From JACDER01 sp963842575 (GTDB taxonomy: Bacteria > Actinomycetota > Thermoleophilia > Gaiellales > Gaiellaceae), in the NCBI GenBank assembly GCA_963842575.1, contig CAWJGS010000010.1, forward strand, positions 248,001-312,000: DNA of 64,000 bases, written 5' to 3'. Shown here piece by piece: positions 1 through 9,437 of the stretch. The notes below the pieces were generated by a model. It made no database searches. It was given only the letters and a program-made list of their open reading frames with translations, and was not told where the DNA came from. Each line of letters starts with the position of its first letter. The stretch's first letter is position 1. Made by a program: the position numbers and the translations under genes.

Positions 1-649
1 GCGAGCGGCAGACGACGATGTCCGGGTGGATACCGATGCGCCGCAATTCGTTGACCGAATGCTGCGTCGGCTTGGTCTTCAGCTCTCCGGCCGCATCCAC
101 GAACGGGATGAGCGTCACGTGCAGGTAGATCACGTTTTCGGGCCCGGCCTCGCGCCGGAACTGGCGGATGGCTTCGAGGAACGGGAGCGACTCGATGTCG
201 CCGACCGTCCCGCCGATCTCCGAGATGACGACGTCCGTGTCGGTCGCCTCGGACGCCCGCCGGATCCGGTCCTTGATCTCGTTCGTGATGTGCGGGATGA
301 CCTGGACGGTCGAGCCCAGGTACTCGCCCTTCCGCTCCTTGCGCAGCACCGCGTACCAGATGCCGCCGCTCGTGTGGTTCGAGTTGCGCGAGAGGTTCTC
401 GTCGACGAAACGTTCGTAGTGCCCGATGTCGAGGTCGGTCTCGGCGCCGTCCTCGGTCACGAACACCTCGCCGTGCTGGAACGGGCTCATCGTGCCGGGG
501 TCGACATTGATGTACGGGTCGAACTTCTGGCACTGCACCTTCAGGCCACGGGCCTTGAGCAGCCGGCCGAGGGAGGCCGCGACGATTCCCTTTCCCAGGG
601 ACGAGACGACGCCTCCGGTTATGAAGACGTACTTCGTCGGCCGCGTCAC
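1..649 (-). CDS. pyrG: CTP synthase, N-terminal part (runs off the window)
   Basis: Makes CTP from UTP, ATP and glutamine in the cytoplasm. About 216 N-terminal residues are present; the rest, including the glutaminase domain, lies beyond position 1. The start reads VTRPTKYVFITGGVVSSLGK, the typical synthase-domain opening with its nucleotide loop, and later stretches such as GGTVGDIESLPF and KTKPTQHSV are CTP synthase signatures. The GTG start overlaps the stop of the upstream glycosyltransferase gene by 4 bases (GTGA), so it is probably the distal gene of the same transcript. Product is certain; only the truncation limits the call. Confidence 0.95.
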   Translation of the reverse strand, partial: MTRPTKYVFITGGVVSSLGKGIVAASLGRLLKARGLKVQCQKFDPYINVDPGTMSPFQHGEVFVTEDGAETDLDIGHYERFVDENLSRNSNHTSGGIWYAVLRKERKGEYLGSTVQVIPHITNEIKDRIRRASEATDTDVVISEIGGTVGDIESLPFLEAIRQFRREAGPENVIYLHVTLIPFVDAAGELKTKPTQHSVNELRRIGIHPDIVVCRS

Positions 650-1851
650 GCCTGCCGCCCCGCCCGGTCCAGTTCCCGGAGGACGGGCGTGCGCTCGATC
701 AGGTCGCCGAGTGAGACAAGCTCGCCGAGGAGGGTCAGTCCGGCCAGTACTCCGATCGCCGCTGCGCGGCCTCGTCCTGTGAGCCGACCCACGGACTTCA
801 ACCCTAGCAGCGCGCCCAGACTGTTCGAGCCCGCGTCCCCGAGCATCCCCATCTCGCGGAGATCGTAAGGAAGCAGCAGGACGGCCAGGCCCTTCGGCGC
901 GTCGACGAAAACGGCGGCCGCGAGGTACGCCTTGAGCGCGCGGCCGGGCGCCGTGTCGAGCTGGTTCAGCGCGTTGGCGGCGAGGCCTGTGAGAACCGCT
1001 CCGGAAAGCCGCCTGGTCGCCAGGAAGCCAATCAGCGGGATGGCCACGAGCTTGAGGACACCGGTGGTCGTGCCCGTGCCGAGATGGCGGCGGAAGCCAC
1101 GCTCCGGGCCGCTCCACACGTCATCGGCGAGCCCGACCGCGGCGACGGCGGCTGCGGGCGCCCCCTCGACGCAGGCCACCCAGCCGACGATCGGGAGGCG
1201 GAGGCCACGGCGGTTGACCGCCTGCGGGCCGCAGGCGAGGAGGGCGTCGAGGAGCTGGCGGCCACGGTGGACGAAGCCGCCGAGATCACGCCCGGTTGCG
1301 CGATGACGGAGTGGGAGATCGACCTCGCGGACGTCCAGTCCAGCCCGCACCGCGTCGATCGTCATCCGCGTCTCGCAGCCGAACCCGGCCGCGACCGGGA
1401 AGCACGTCTCGCGCGCGGTCGCCGAGAGGAAACGCTGGCCCGAGAGCGGCTCGGAGGCGTCGAAGCCGCTCCGCAGCCGGATCAAGGCCCGCGCGACTCC
1501 CTTCGCGATCCCGAAACCGCCGCCCTCGCGCCGCTCGAAGCGCGCCACGGCGAGATCGGCGCCCAGCTCGGCGAGCGGCGCGAGCTCTCCCACGAGGTCG
1601 GCGTCGCACAGCAGGAGCGGTCCCGGGTCGAGCTCACGCTCGGCGAGCGTCAACGCCTGTCCCTTTCCCCGCCTCGGGAGCCGCACGACGCGCGCGCCGG
1701 CTTGCTCGGCTGCACCGGCCGTCCCGTCCCGCGACCCGTCGTCGGCGACCACGATCTCCGCGCCGGGGAACGAGCGTGCGAGCACGCGCACGGTCTCCTC
1801 GATTCGCTCCTCCTCGTCGCGCGCGGCGACGAGGATCGTGAGGTCAGCCAC
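646..1851 (-). CDS. Glycosyltransferase family 2 fused to an MraY/WecA-like membrane domain
   Basis: About 401 residues. The first ~210 form a GT-A glycosyltransferase (LTILVAARDEEERI opening, VVADDGSRDGT, then a CDAD metal-binding motif). The second half is a membrane domain with features of the polyprenyl-phosphate sugar-phosphate transferase family: GLADD, ANALNQLD (like the TNxxNxxD motif) and GDAGSNSLGALLG (like the GDxGS motif). The expected job is transfer of a sugar to or from a lipid carrier for envelope glycans; the substrate is unknown. The GTG start at 1851 overlaps the end of the MctB/SteB gene by 8 bases. A longer in-frame reading upstream would lie inside that gene and looks non-coding. 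Family assignment is good; the combined function is inference. Confidence 0.75.
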   Translation of the reverse strand: MADLTILVAARDEEERIEETVRVLARSFPGAEIVVADDGSRDGTAGAAEQAGARVVRLPRRGKGQALTLAERELDPGPLLLCDADLVGELAPLAELGADLAVARFERREGGGFGIAKGVARALIRLRSGFDASEPLSGQRFLSATARETCFPVAAGFGCETRMTIDAVRAGLDVREVDLPLRHRATGRDLGGFVHRGRQLLDALLACGPQAVNRRGLRLPIVGWVACVEGAPAAAVAAVGLADDVWSGPERGFRRHLGTGTTTGVLKLVAIPLIGFLATRRLSGAVLTGLAANALNQLDTAPGRALKAYLAAAVFVDAPKGLAVLLLPYDLREMGMLGDAGSNSLGALLGLKSVGRLTGRGRAAAIGVLAGLTLLGELVSLGDLIERTPVLRELDRAGRQA

Positions 1852-2734
1852 TGGTCGTCGTCGGCGCCGGGACGAGAGGGAGGACGCCGTTGGTGGCGGT
1901 ACCCTCGACCCCGTAGTTCCCCTTCTCGCCGCCGGCGAGCACGAGCGCGAGTGCGAGCTGGCCCGGCGCATTGTCGATCGAGTCGACGGTGGAAAGCGAC
2001 GAGCGCTCGAAGGCGGGAATCGCCGACGAGGCCGCGCCGGAGACCTCGACCCCGACCGCGGGCACCCCCGCTCCGGCCAGACCCGAATAGAACCCCTGCA
2101 GGAACCGTGCCGTGCCGTCTTTCTGCGCCTTCACCGAGCGCGCGACCACCACGCCGTCGGCCGCCGCCCGGCTTCCACCGAGCCGCTCCTGGACGAGCTC
2201 GGGCGCAAGCAGGTCCCACAACGGTGTCTTGTCGCCGGCGACGAGCTCGCCGGCCAGCGCGCGGCCGAGGTCGGGCAGCTTGTCGCTGCCGCGGTACTGC
2301 GCGAGCGCGGGATGCCCGACCAGCGCCGCGTCCAGCGTCGGATCGTCGATCGGCACCTTGAGCGTGCGGATTCGCACCGGATAGGGCGCGCCGGCGTCCC
2401 GCAGCGCCTGGATCACGTGCGAGCGCACGGAGGGATCCATGGTGCCGACCGAGACGAGGACGATCTTCTTCTCCCGCAGCCGGTCGGCCATCAGCGCCGG
2501 ATACGTCGCCTGGACGTAGTCCTGATTCGCCTGCTCCTCCTGCTCGAGCTGCGTGATGCGCTGGGCGGCGGTGTCCCGCTGGTCCTTGAGCGCCGAGATC
2601 TGCGAGTTGAGGACACCGCGCTCGGCGGAGGAGACGAAGCCGCCGCGCGTGATCCCGACGCCGACGAGGATCCCGATGATCAGCGCGAGGAAGACGGCCG
2701 CGAGCGAGGCGGCGTGGTATCGGAGATCGAACAC
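1844..2734 (-). CDS. MctB/SteB-type membrane-anchored protein (DUF3186)
   Basis: A 296-residue protein opening FDLRYHAASLAAVFLALIIG, the hallmark of the family annotated as copper transporter MctB (Rv1698-like), whose corynebacterial relative SteB partners SteA. One N-terminal membrane segment (about 9-27) is followed by a coiled coil (about 40-75: ISALKDQRDTAAQRITQLEQ), then an extracytoplasmic alpha/beta domain. It sits one gene from steA, the pairing known from corynebacteria, so a role at the division septum is more likely than copper export here. The GTG start directly abuts the stop of the SRPBCC gene. Confidence 0.75.
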   Translation of the reverse strand: MFDLRYHAASLAAVFLALIIGILVGVGITRGGFVSSAERGVLNSQISALKDQRDTAAQRITQLEQEEQANQDYVQATYPALMADRLREKKIVLVSVGTMDPSVRSHVIQALRDAGAPYPVRIRTLKVPIDDPTLDAALVGHPALAQYRGSDKLPDLGRALAGELVAGDKTPLWDLLAPELVQERLGGSRAAADGVVVARSVKAQKDGTARFLQGFYSGLAGAGVPAVGVEVSGAASSAIPAFERSSLSTVDSIDNAPGQLALALVLAGGEKGNYGVEGTATNGVLPLVPAPTTTSG

Positions 2735-3154
2735 TTAGTGGTCGGCGGAAGTCTGGCAGAGGTCGTAGATCCGGCCGAGCGCATGACGGGCCAGCAGCCG
2801 GCGTGTCCCCCAGAGGATAGGGCCGCTCACCACCACTTCCGCGAGGGTCCGGTCGTGCGCGTGCGGCTCGAGCGTCACGGCGACCTCGAGCCGGTCCTCG
2901 GGCAGCTGGAATGCGAAGAGCGATTCTTCCCGCGAATCGACGACCACCAGGCCCTCGTCGCTGCCGGCTTTACGGAAGAGGGACGGCTGGCCGCTCCGCG
3001 TCAGCTTCCAGCGCCCACCGCGGGCGGAGCCGCGGCGATCAGGGTGGACGCCGGCGATGCCCGGCCACCAGTCGGCGAGGTTGTGCGGCTCGCTCACGAA
3101 GGCCCAGACGTCCGCGGGACGAGCGAGCAGCTCCCTCTTGGCCCGGATCTTCAC
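2735..3154 (-). CDS. SRPBCC-fold protein (polyketide cyclase/START-like)
   Basis: About 139 residues. The motif string VKIRAKRELLARPADVWAFV followed by a hydrophobic-cavity pattern matches the SRPBCC superfamily, small ligand-binding barrels. No catalytic residues can be assigned. The GTG start at 3154 is chosen because it makes a GTGA overlap with the steA stop; the longer upstream frame is arginine/proline-rich and lies inside steA. It lies between SteA and the MctB/SteB-like protein and is presumably co-expressed, but its ligand is unknown. Confidence 0.65.
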   Translation of the reverse strand: MKIRAKRELLARPADVWAFVSEPHNLADWWPGIAGVHPDRRGSARGGRWKLTRSGQPSLFRKAGSDEGLVVVDSREESLFAFQLPEDRLEVAVTLEPHAHDRTLAEVVVSGPILWGTRRLLARHALGRIYDLCQTSADH

Positions 3155-4285
3155 CCGCCGAAGAGGTCGGCGATCCGCTGGCCGAGCAGGCCGATCAGGC
3201 GGCGCAGCTCCGGCGACGCGGCGATTGCGACCACCACGGCTCCGAGGCCGCACACCGCGAGCGCGACGAACGGGAGCATCCCCACCTTGCGGCTGACGAG
3301 ACGCGAGACGCCCTTCGCATCGACGAGGATCTCCCCGACGCGCAGCCGGGCCAGGAAGGTCGAGGACATGCCGGCGCGGTCCCGCTCCAGGAACTCGATC
3401 AGGTTGAAGTGCGTCCCCACGGCGACGATCAGCTCGGCGCCCTTCTCGTAAGCGAGCAGGAGCGCGAGGTCCTCGCTGACGCCGGTGGCGGGGACGACCT
3501 GGTACGGGACGCCGAGCGCGTCGAGCCGCTTGGCCGCGGGAACCGTGCCGTCCGGGTAGGCGTGGACGAGAATCTCCGCGCCGCTGCGCAGGACCTCGTC
3601 CGAGACGGAGTCCATGTCGCCGACGATCACGTCCGGGTCGAGCCCGGCCTCGTGCAGCGCGTCCGCGCCGCCGTCCACGCCGATCAGGACGGGCTTGAAC
3701 TCCCGCACGTACGGGCGGACGATCCGCAGGTCGCGCTTGTGGCCCGGCCCCCGGGCGACGACGAGCGCCTGCCGGTCGCGGAACCGCGTATCCAGAGACG
3801 GGAACTCGATGCCCTCCGCGAGCAGGCGCCCCTCGTCGCGGAGGTAGCGCATCGTGTTGTCGGCGAACTCCTCGAGCGCCTCCGTCACGCGGCCGCGCTG
3901 CTCTGCCAGGGCCTGGGAGAGCTCATCGGCTCCGAGTGCGCGCCCGGCCGCGAGCTGCGTCCCGTTCGAGAAGAGCATCGAGCCGCGGACGGTCAGCCAG
4001 TCCCCGTCGTGGACGCGGTCGAAGAGGTCGGCGCCGGGCGCGTCGATCAGGCGCACGCCGCCGCGCACGAGCGTCAGGGGCCCCGGGTTCGGAAAGCGGC
4101 CGGTCTGGGACGGCGACACGTTGATCACGACGCGCACGCCCGACTCGAGGAGCTCCTCGGCCGAGACGCGGTCCAGGTCGGTGTGGTCGATGATCGCGAT
4201 GTCATCCGGGCCCGAGCCGGCGGACGAGGTGCTTCGTGCGCCGGTCGAGCCGCGCGGTCCCCGTGAACTCGACGAAGCTGTTCAT
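3151..4285 (-). CDS. steA: SteA-like cytokinetic-ring protein (frame break near 4208)
   Basis: Resembles actinobacterial SteA, a thiamin-pyrophosphokinase-like domain followed by a C-terminal membrane segment. Visible features include VARGPGHKRDL, VLIGVDGGADAL, DVIVGDMDSVSD (the TPK-like nucleotide site) and a C-terminal helix around MLPFVALAVCGLGAVVVAI. The ATG at 4285 makes an ATGA overlap with the recN stop, but that frame ends after about 27 residues at a TGA; reading continues one base shifted (DDIAIIDHTDLDRVSAEELL...). One surplus base in the run around 4207-4213 explains it. Either an assembly indel or a recent lesion; the rest of the gene is intact. Confidence 0.7.
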
Positions 4286-5908
4286 CGCAGGGTGGAGAGG
4301 AACTCCTCGCCGCCGAGCATACGTTCCAGCTCGACCCGGCGCTCCTCGGAGTCCAGATGGTCGATGGTCGTGTGCGTCGGGTCGCCGGGCACCTTCTCCA
4401 CGCGGAAATGGCCGTCCGCGAGGCTCGCGATCTGCGGGAGGTGGGTGATGGTGATCACCTGCGCGCGCTGGGCCAGGCGCTGCAGCGTGCGGCCGACCGC
4501 ATGCGCGGTCTGACCGCCGATGCCGGCGTCGATCTCGTCGAAGATCAACGTGTGGCCGCCTCCGACGGCGGCGATCGCGAGCGCGACGCGGGACAGCTCG
4601 CCGCCGGACGCCGTCTCGGCTGCCGGGCCGAACGGGAGGCCGCGGTTCGGACGGACGAGGAAGGAGACCCGGTCGGCTCCGGACGCGCCGAGATCGGCCT
4701 CGGCGAGCTCCGCCCGGAACTCGCCCTCTCCGAGGCCGATTCCCTGCAGCTCGGCCGCGACGGCGTCCGCGAACGGCCGCGCCGCCGCCTCGCGCGCGGC
4801 GCGAAGCTCTGCGGCGAGGCCGTTCATCCGCTCCTCCGCGCCGGCGAGCTCATGGGCCGCCGCGGTTGCGGGATCGACGCCTTCCTCGAGCGCGCTGAGC
4901 TCGGACCGCGCCGCCTGCGCGCGCTCGAGCAGCTCGGAGTAGGAGTCGCAGCGGAAGCGGCGACGCAGGTCGGAGAGGCGCTCCAGCTCGCCCTCGACCT
5001 GCTCGAGCCGGTCCGGCTCGGCTTCGAGCGAAAGCAGGAACGCACGCAGCTCGCTGGCCGTCTCGCGAAGTCGCAGCTCGACGTCGCGGAGCTCGCCTCC
5101 CGCGCGCGCCAGCTCCGGAGCGAGATGCTCGAGCGGCGCCAGGGCACGTTCCGCAGCCGCCGCCAGCCCGGCCGCGCCCTCACCCTCCTCGGGAGCGAGC
5201 GCTTCTGCCGCCGCGGCCGCGCCCTGCGCGAGCTCGGTTACGTGCCGGAGCCGCTCGCGCTCCTCGAGCAACGACTCCTCGGTCCGGGGCTCGAGGCCGT
5301 CCGTGTCCTCCGCGAGCGCGCGCAACTCCGCCAGGCGGGCCTCGGCCGCGGCCGCGTCGCGCGTGAGCTCGTCGTGCCGGCGGCGGGCTGACTGCAGCGC
5401 GCGCCAGGCTGAGCGAGCCGCTTCCCGCCGCGCGAGCTGCTCGGCGCCGATGAACGAGTCGAGCACCTCCAGCTGGTACGCGGGACGCGCGAGCCGGCGC
5501 TGCTCGAACTGGCCGGACATCGCGATCAACCGCTCGCCGAGGGCCGCCAGCTCCTCGCGCGGACACCGACCGTCCCCACGCGTAGGCGCGGGTCCGCCCC
5601 TCGGACGAGACACGCCGGGCAAGGACCAGCCCGTCCTCGTCCTCCGGCCGCAGCTCCGCGACCGCCTCGAAACCGTCCTCGTCCAGCAGCCCGTCCGGCA
5701 GATCGAGCTCGGCCTCGACGTAGGCCTCCGCAGCACCCGGACCGACGTAGGCGGCGTCGCCCTTCGCGCCGAGCAGGAGGCCGACCGCCTGGGCGAGAAT
5801 CGTCTTGCCCGCGCCGGTCTCTCCGGTGATCGCGTTCAGGCCGGGCGCGAAGGCGAGCTCCGCCTCTCGGATGAGGACGAGGTTCTCGATGCGCAGCCGT
5901 CGGAGCAC
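4282..5908 (-). CDS. recN: DNA repair protein RecN (frame break near 5560)
   Basis: SMC-like ATPase of double-strand-break repair. N-terminal half: RIENLVLIREAELAF, then the Walker A loop ITGETGAGKT (about residues 28-37). Middle: long coiled-coil arms. C-terminal half: ASGGELSRVALAIA signature, LIFDEIDAGIGG Walker B, and TITHLPQIAS. The reading frame changes once, between GRTRAYAWGR and PREELAALGERLIAMSGQ, at about 5556-5570; length 1627 bp is not a multiple of three. A start at GTG 5908 gives the usual RecN N-terminus. It lies between nadK and steA, the common actinobacterial order. A base-calling indel is the simplest explanation because both halves are otherwise well conserved. Confidence 0.88.
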
Positions 5909-5927
5909 GCGCCTGTTTTACACTCGA

Positions 5928-6761
5928 TCAGCCTGCGAATGTGTGCCGGTAGCGGGAGAAGAACGTTGCCTCGGGCAGCGTCGCGAGCAGCGTTCGCTGC
6001 GGCCCGAGCCGGATCGTCATCGTTCCGCCGGGCGCGACCTCGGAGAAGACGTGGCCGTCCGCGAGCGAGGTCACCCAGACATCCGGCGTCAGGTTCGTGA
6101 CGACCACATCGCTTCCGCGCGGAATGACGAGCGGGCGAGCCTGGAGGGAATGTGGTGCGACAAAGGTGACCGCCAGCGCGTCCAGGCCCCAGACCAGCAC
6201 CGGCCCGCCGTTCGAGAGGTTGTAGGCGGTCGAGCCGGACGGGGTCGCGACGATCAGGCCGTCGCAGCGCAGCGTGCCGAGGTCCTCGCCGCCGACGGTC
6301 CACGAGAGCTCGATCATCCGGCCGAGCGTCGAGCTGGTGGCGACGATGTCGTTGACGGCATCGCGCCGGTCCTCCCCGGCGCGCGCCTCGAGCGTCGGGA
6401 GGTCGACCAGCTCGTAGTCGCCGGCGAAGACGCGCTTCACGCCCGGCTCCAGCTCTTCCTCGGGAATGGTGGTGAGGAAGCCGACGCTCCCGTAGTTGAC
6501 GCCGATGGCCGGGACGGTGGTGCCGAGCAGCCGCCGGAGCGCGCGCAGCATCGTCCCGTCTCCGCCGAGCACGACGACGATGTCGGCCTCGGCCGGCTCT
6601 GCTTCGGTGAGTCGGATCTCGTGCTTCTCCAGCTCGTCAGCCGGCATGACGAGCTCGACGCCGGACTCCTGCGCAACGGCTTCGAGCCGCGCGAGTGCCT
6701 CGTCGGCGGTCTCGCGGCGACCATGCGTGATGACCGCTGCGCGCTTGACGGGATCAGCCAT
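5928..6761 (-). CDS. nadK: NAD kinase
   Basis: Phosphorylates NAD to NADP. About 277 residues, normal for the family. The GGDG motif (VVVLGGDGTMLRAL) and the conserved DGLIVATPSGSTAYNLS stretch are both present, as are GVNYGSVGFLTT and ARPLVIPRG. The ATG at 6761 overlaps the tlyA stop by 8 bases, indicating translational coupling in the tlyA-nadK-recN series. Nothing unusual. Confidence 0.96.
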   Translation of the reverse strand: MADPVKRAAVITHGRRETADEALARLEAVAQESGVELVMPADELEKHEIRLTEAEPAEADIVVVLGGDGTMLRALRRLLGTTVPAIGVNYGSVGFLTTIPEEELEPGVKRVFAGDYELVDLPTLEARAGEDRRDAVNDIVATSSTLGRMIELSWTVGGEDLGTLRCDGLIVATPSGSTAYNLSNGGPVLVWGLDALAVTFVAPHSLQARPLVIPRGSDVVVTNLTPDVWVTSLADGHVFSEVAPGGTMTIRLGPQRTLLATLPEATFFSRYRHTFAG

Positions 6762-7521
6762 CGACCGCCTCCGCGATCCAGCGATCGAGCTCGCCCGGCA
6801 GCTCCGGGCGCTCGCTCTGGACGAGGTAGAGGAAGAACTCGCGGTTTCCCTTCGGCCCAGGCAACCCCGAGTCGACAACCGCCCGCGTTTCGGCTGCCCA
6901 GCCGAGCGCGGCCTCGGCGACCTCGCGCAGCACACGCCGGTGCACCTCGGGGTCGCGCACGACGCCGCCGCGCGGAACGTCAGCTTTCCCGGCCTCGAAC
7001 TGCGGCTTGACGAGAACGAGTGCCTGCCAACCCGGCTGCGCGAGCACGAGCACCGGCGGAAGCACGGTTCGGACGCTGATGAACGAGACGTCACAGACGA
7101 CGAGGTCGGGCGCGAAGGGGAGCTCCTCGAGGTAGCGCGCGTTCGTGCGCTCGAGCACGGTCACGCGGCCGTCGGAGCGCAGTCGCAGATCGAGCTGTCC
7201 GTAGCCCACGTCGACTGCGACCACCCGCGCCGCCCCGCGCTGGAGCAGAACGTCCGTGAAACCGCCTGTCGACGCCCCCACGTCGAGGCAGTCGAGCCCG
7301 GCAACGTCGACGTCGAGGACGGTGAGCGCGTGCTCGAGCTTCTCGCCGCCCCGCGACACGAAGCGAGCCGGCTGCCGGACGGAGACATCCGTCGACTCCT
7401 CCACTTGCATGCCGGGTTTCTCGAACCCGGGAACGCGCCCGGCGAGGACGAGCGCCTGCGCCTGCGAGCGGCTGTCGGCGAGGCCGCGCTCGACCAGAAG
7501 AACGTCCAGCCGCTTCTTCAT
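6754..7521 (-). CDS. tlyA: TlyA family rRNA 2'-O-methyltransferase (16S/23S)
   Basis: 255 residues. An N-terminal S4 RNA-binding domain (MKKRLDVLLVERGLADSRSQ, residues 1-60) precedes an FtsJ/RrmJ-type methyltransferase with CLDVGASTGGFTDVLLQRGA as SAM motif and the catalytic-set residues in VKPQFE. TlyA methylates cytidines of 16S and 23S rRNA and affects capreomycin sensitivity in mycobacteria. It overlaps its upstream small gene by 4 bases and nadK downstream by 8, so the three are one coupled unit. Confidence 0.93.
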   Translation of the reverse strand: MKKRLDVLLVERGLADSRSQAQALVLAGRVPGFEKPGMQVEESTDVSVRQPARFVSRGGEKLEHALTVLDVDVAGLDCLDVGASTGGFTDVLLQRGAARVVAVDVGYGQLDLRLRSDGRVTVLERTNARYLEELPFAPDLVVCDVSFISVRTVLPPVLVLAQPGWQALVLVKPQFEAGKADVPRGGVVRDPEVHRRVLREVAEAALGWAAETRAVVDSGLPGPKGNREFFLYLVQSERPELPGELDRWIAEAVDG

Positions 7522-7718
7522 TCCGTCTCGGTTTCGGCGGCGCGCCGCGCCCGCGTGAGCTCGGCCTCGACCTGCTTGGCGATCTCGGCCAGCTCGGTCA
7601 GGACGGCGATCGCCTCCTCGCTGTCCTCGTTTCCCGAGACGCGCTCGAGGTCCGCTCGTGCCTTCTCCAGCCGGTCGAGCAGCTCCTCGGCGCGCTTGAG
7701 TGAGTCCTCCGCGTTCAT
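7518..7718 (-). CDS. Small coiled-coil protein, possibly XseB-like
   Basis: 66 residues, almost entirely helical and charged, with heptad character (LKRAEELLDRLEKARADLER, then AVLTELAEIAKQVEAELTRA). Location between nusB and tlyA is where exonuclease VII subunits occur in Firmicutes, and size and pattern are compatible with the small subunit XseB, but no xseA is next to it and the match is loose. ATG at 7718 makes an ATGA overlap with nusB, and its own end overlaps tlyA, so it is a genuine translated gene of this operon even though its function is unproven. Confidence 0.6.
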   Translation of the reverse strand: MNAEDSLKRAEELLDRLEKARADLERVSGNEDSEEAIAVLTELAEIAKQVEAELTRARRAAETETE

Positions 7719-8095
7719 GCCACCTTCTCTCTGGCGATTTTTCCGAGGATTCCGTTCACGAGCCGCGCCGCCTCGTCCGAGGCGTAGCGCTTGGCCAGCT
7801 CGACGGCCTCGTTGATGGCCACCTCGTCAGGCACGTCGTCTCCCTCCAGCTCGACCAGCGCGACGCGCAGAATGTTGCGCTCGACCGATCCGAGCCGCTC
7901 GGCCGGCCAGCCCTCGGCGGCCTCGCTGATCCGCCGGTCGAGCTCGTCCGCACGCGCAACCACCGTCTCGGCCATCTCGCCGGCGTACGGGTCGACCTCG
8001 CCCTCGTACAGCGATGCGAGCGGCTGACCGGTCACGTCCCACTGGTACAGGAGGAAGACCGCGGTGCGCCGCGCCTTGCGCCGGCCGGTGCTCAT
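7715..8095 (-). CDS. nusB: Transcription antitermination factor NusB
   Basis: 126 residues, an all-helical RNA-binding protein that with NusE binds boxA of rRNA leaders. Recognisable blocks are RRKARRTAVFLLYQWDVTG, ERLGSVERNILRVALVEL and the family-defining DEVAINEAVELAKRYASDEAARLVNGIL. ATG at 8095 overlaps the accC stop by four bases. It lies in the usual accC-nusB neighbourhood. No anomaly. Confidence 0.94.
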   Translation of the reverse strand: MSTGRRKARRTAVFLLYQWDVTGQPLASLYEGEVDPYAGEMAETVVARADELDRRISEAAEGWPAERLGSVERNILRVALVELEGDDVPDEVAINEAVELAKRYASDEAARLVNGILGKIAREKVA

Positions 8096-9435
8096 GCGGC
8101 CACCGGCGCCATCTCGTCGAGGAAGCTCGTGGAGTAGCGACCCGTCCCGAAGGCCTCGCCGCGCAGGATGCCGATCGCGAGCTCGCGCGTGGTCGGGATG
8201 CCCGTCACCTCGAGCTCGGTGAGGGCGCGTACCGCGCGCGCGATCGCAGAGGGCCGGTCCTCGTCCCAGACGATCACCTTGCCCACCAGGGAGTCGTAGT
8301 ACGGCGAGACGACGGTGAGGGGCTCGACGTGCGTGTCCATGCGCACGCCTGGACCGAGGGGCGCGCGGAACTGCTCGATCCGGCCGGGCGCGGGCGCGAA
8401 GTCGCGCGCGACGTCTTCGGCGTTGATCCGCGCCTCGATCGCATGCCCGCGGCGCTCGGCGCGGCCGGTCCGCTCGAGCTTGCCCCCGGCGGCCACCTCG
8501 AGTTGCTCGCGGACCAGGTCGACCCCGGTCACGAGCTCGGTCACCGGATGCTCGACCTGCAGGCGCGCGTTCAGCTCCATGAAGTAGAAGCCTCCCTCCG
8601 AGCCGAGCAGGAATTCGAACGTCCCGGCGTTCCGGTAGCCGAGCTGCAGGCACGCGCGCTCGACCGACGACTCCATCTCTTCGCGCAGCGCGGACGAAAG
8701 CGCCGGCGAGGGCGACTCCTCGATCAACTTCTGATGCCGGCGCTGGATGGAGCACTCGCGCTCGCCGAGCGTGAGCACGCCCCCCTGCCCGTCGGCCAGG
8801 ACCTGGATCTCCACGTGGCGCGCCGGGACGAGCGCCTTCTCCACGTAGAGGCTGCCGTTCCCGAATGCGGAGCTCGCCTCGGCCGAGGCTCCCTGGAAGA
8901 CGTCCTCCAGCTGTTCGGGCGACTCGACGAGCCGCATCCCCCGGCCCCCGCCTCCCGCCGATGCCTTGAGGAGGACGGGATAGCCCAGCTCGTCCGCCGC
9001 CGATCGCGCGCCCTCGACGTCCACGGCGTGCTCCGTACCCGGGATGAGCGGCATTCCCGCTCCAGCCATGGCAGCCTTGGCCTCTACCTTGTCGCCCATC
9101 TGCTCCATCGTCTCCGCCGAGGGACCGATGAAGACGAGGTCGTTGTCCTCGCATGCCCGCACGAACGCCGCGTTCTCGGCCAGGAAACCCCAGCCGGGGT
9201 GGACTGCGTCGCAGCGGGTCGTCTCGCCGGCGGCGACCACGGAGGCGATGTTCAGGTAGCTCTGGTTCGCGGGTGGCGGCCCGACGCAGACGGCGCGGTC
9301 GGCCATGCGGACATGGAGCGAGTCGGCGTCGGCGGTCGAGTAGATGGTGACCGCCTCGATGCCCAGGTCGTGGAGCGTGCGGATGACGCGGACGGCGACC
9401 TCGCCGCGGTTCGCGATCAGGACTCTGGAGAACAT
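8092..9435 (-). CDS. accC: Acetyl-CoA carboxylase, biotin carboxylase subunit
   Basis: 447 residues. Carboxylates the biotin carried by the carrier protein, using ATP and bicarbonate. The order is N-terminal PreATP domain (RVLIANRGEVAVRVIR), ATP-grasp domain with the glycine-rich loop KASAGGGGRGMRLV, the ECSIQRRHQKLIEE block, and MELNARLQVEHPVTE with catalytic residues, then the C-terminal domain. All key motifs are intact. The ATG at 9435 lies 3 bases after the stop of the biotin-carrier fusion gene, so both are co-translated partners; it overlaps nusB downstream by four bases. Confidence 0.95.
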   Translation of the reverse strand: MFSRVLIANRGEVAVRVIRTLHDLGIEAVTIYSTADADSLHVRMADRAVCVGPPPANQSYLNIASVVAAGETTRCDAVHPGWGFLAENAAFVRACEDNDLVFIGPSAETMEQMGDKVEAKAAMAGAGMPLIPGTEHAVDVEGARSAADELGYPVLLKASAGGGGRGMRLVESPEQLEDVFQGASAEASSAFGNGSLYVEKALVPARHVEIQVLADGQGGVLTLGERECSIQRRHQKLIEESPSPALSSALREEMESSVERACLQLGYRNAGTFEFLLGSEGGFYFMELNARLQVEHPVTELVTGVDLVREQLEVAAGGKLERTGRAERRGHAIEARINAEDVARDFAPAPGRIEQFRAPLGPGVRMDTHVEPLTVVSPYYDSLVGKVIVWDEDRPSAIARAVRALTELEVTGIPTTRELAIGILRGEAFGTGRYSTSFLDEMAPVAA

Positions 9436-9437
9436 GA

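Noticed and set aside
1838..3451. Very long plus-strand open frames across minus-strand genes such as 1838-3451 or 20575-22377
   Set aside because: At this GC content antisense frames stay open by codon bias; sequences are Arg/Ala/Glu-rich without motifs while the minus strand shows known families.
7518..7718. Firm call of exonuclease VII small subunit
   Set aside because: Position and size fit, but there is no xseA next to it and the sequence match is loose, so it was left as a small coiled-coil protein.
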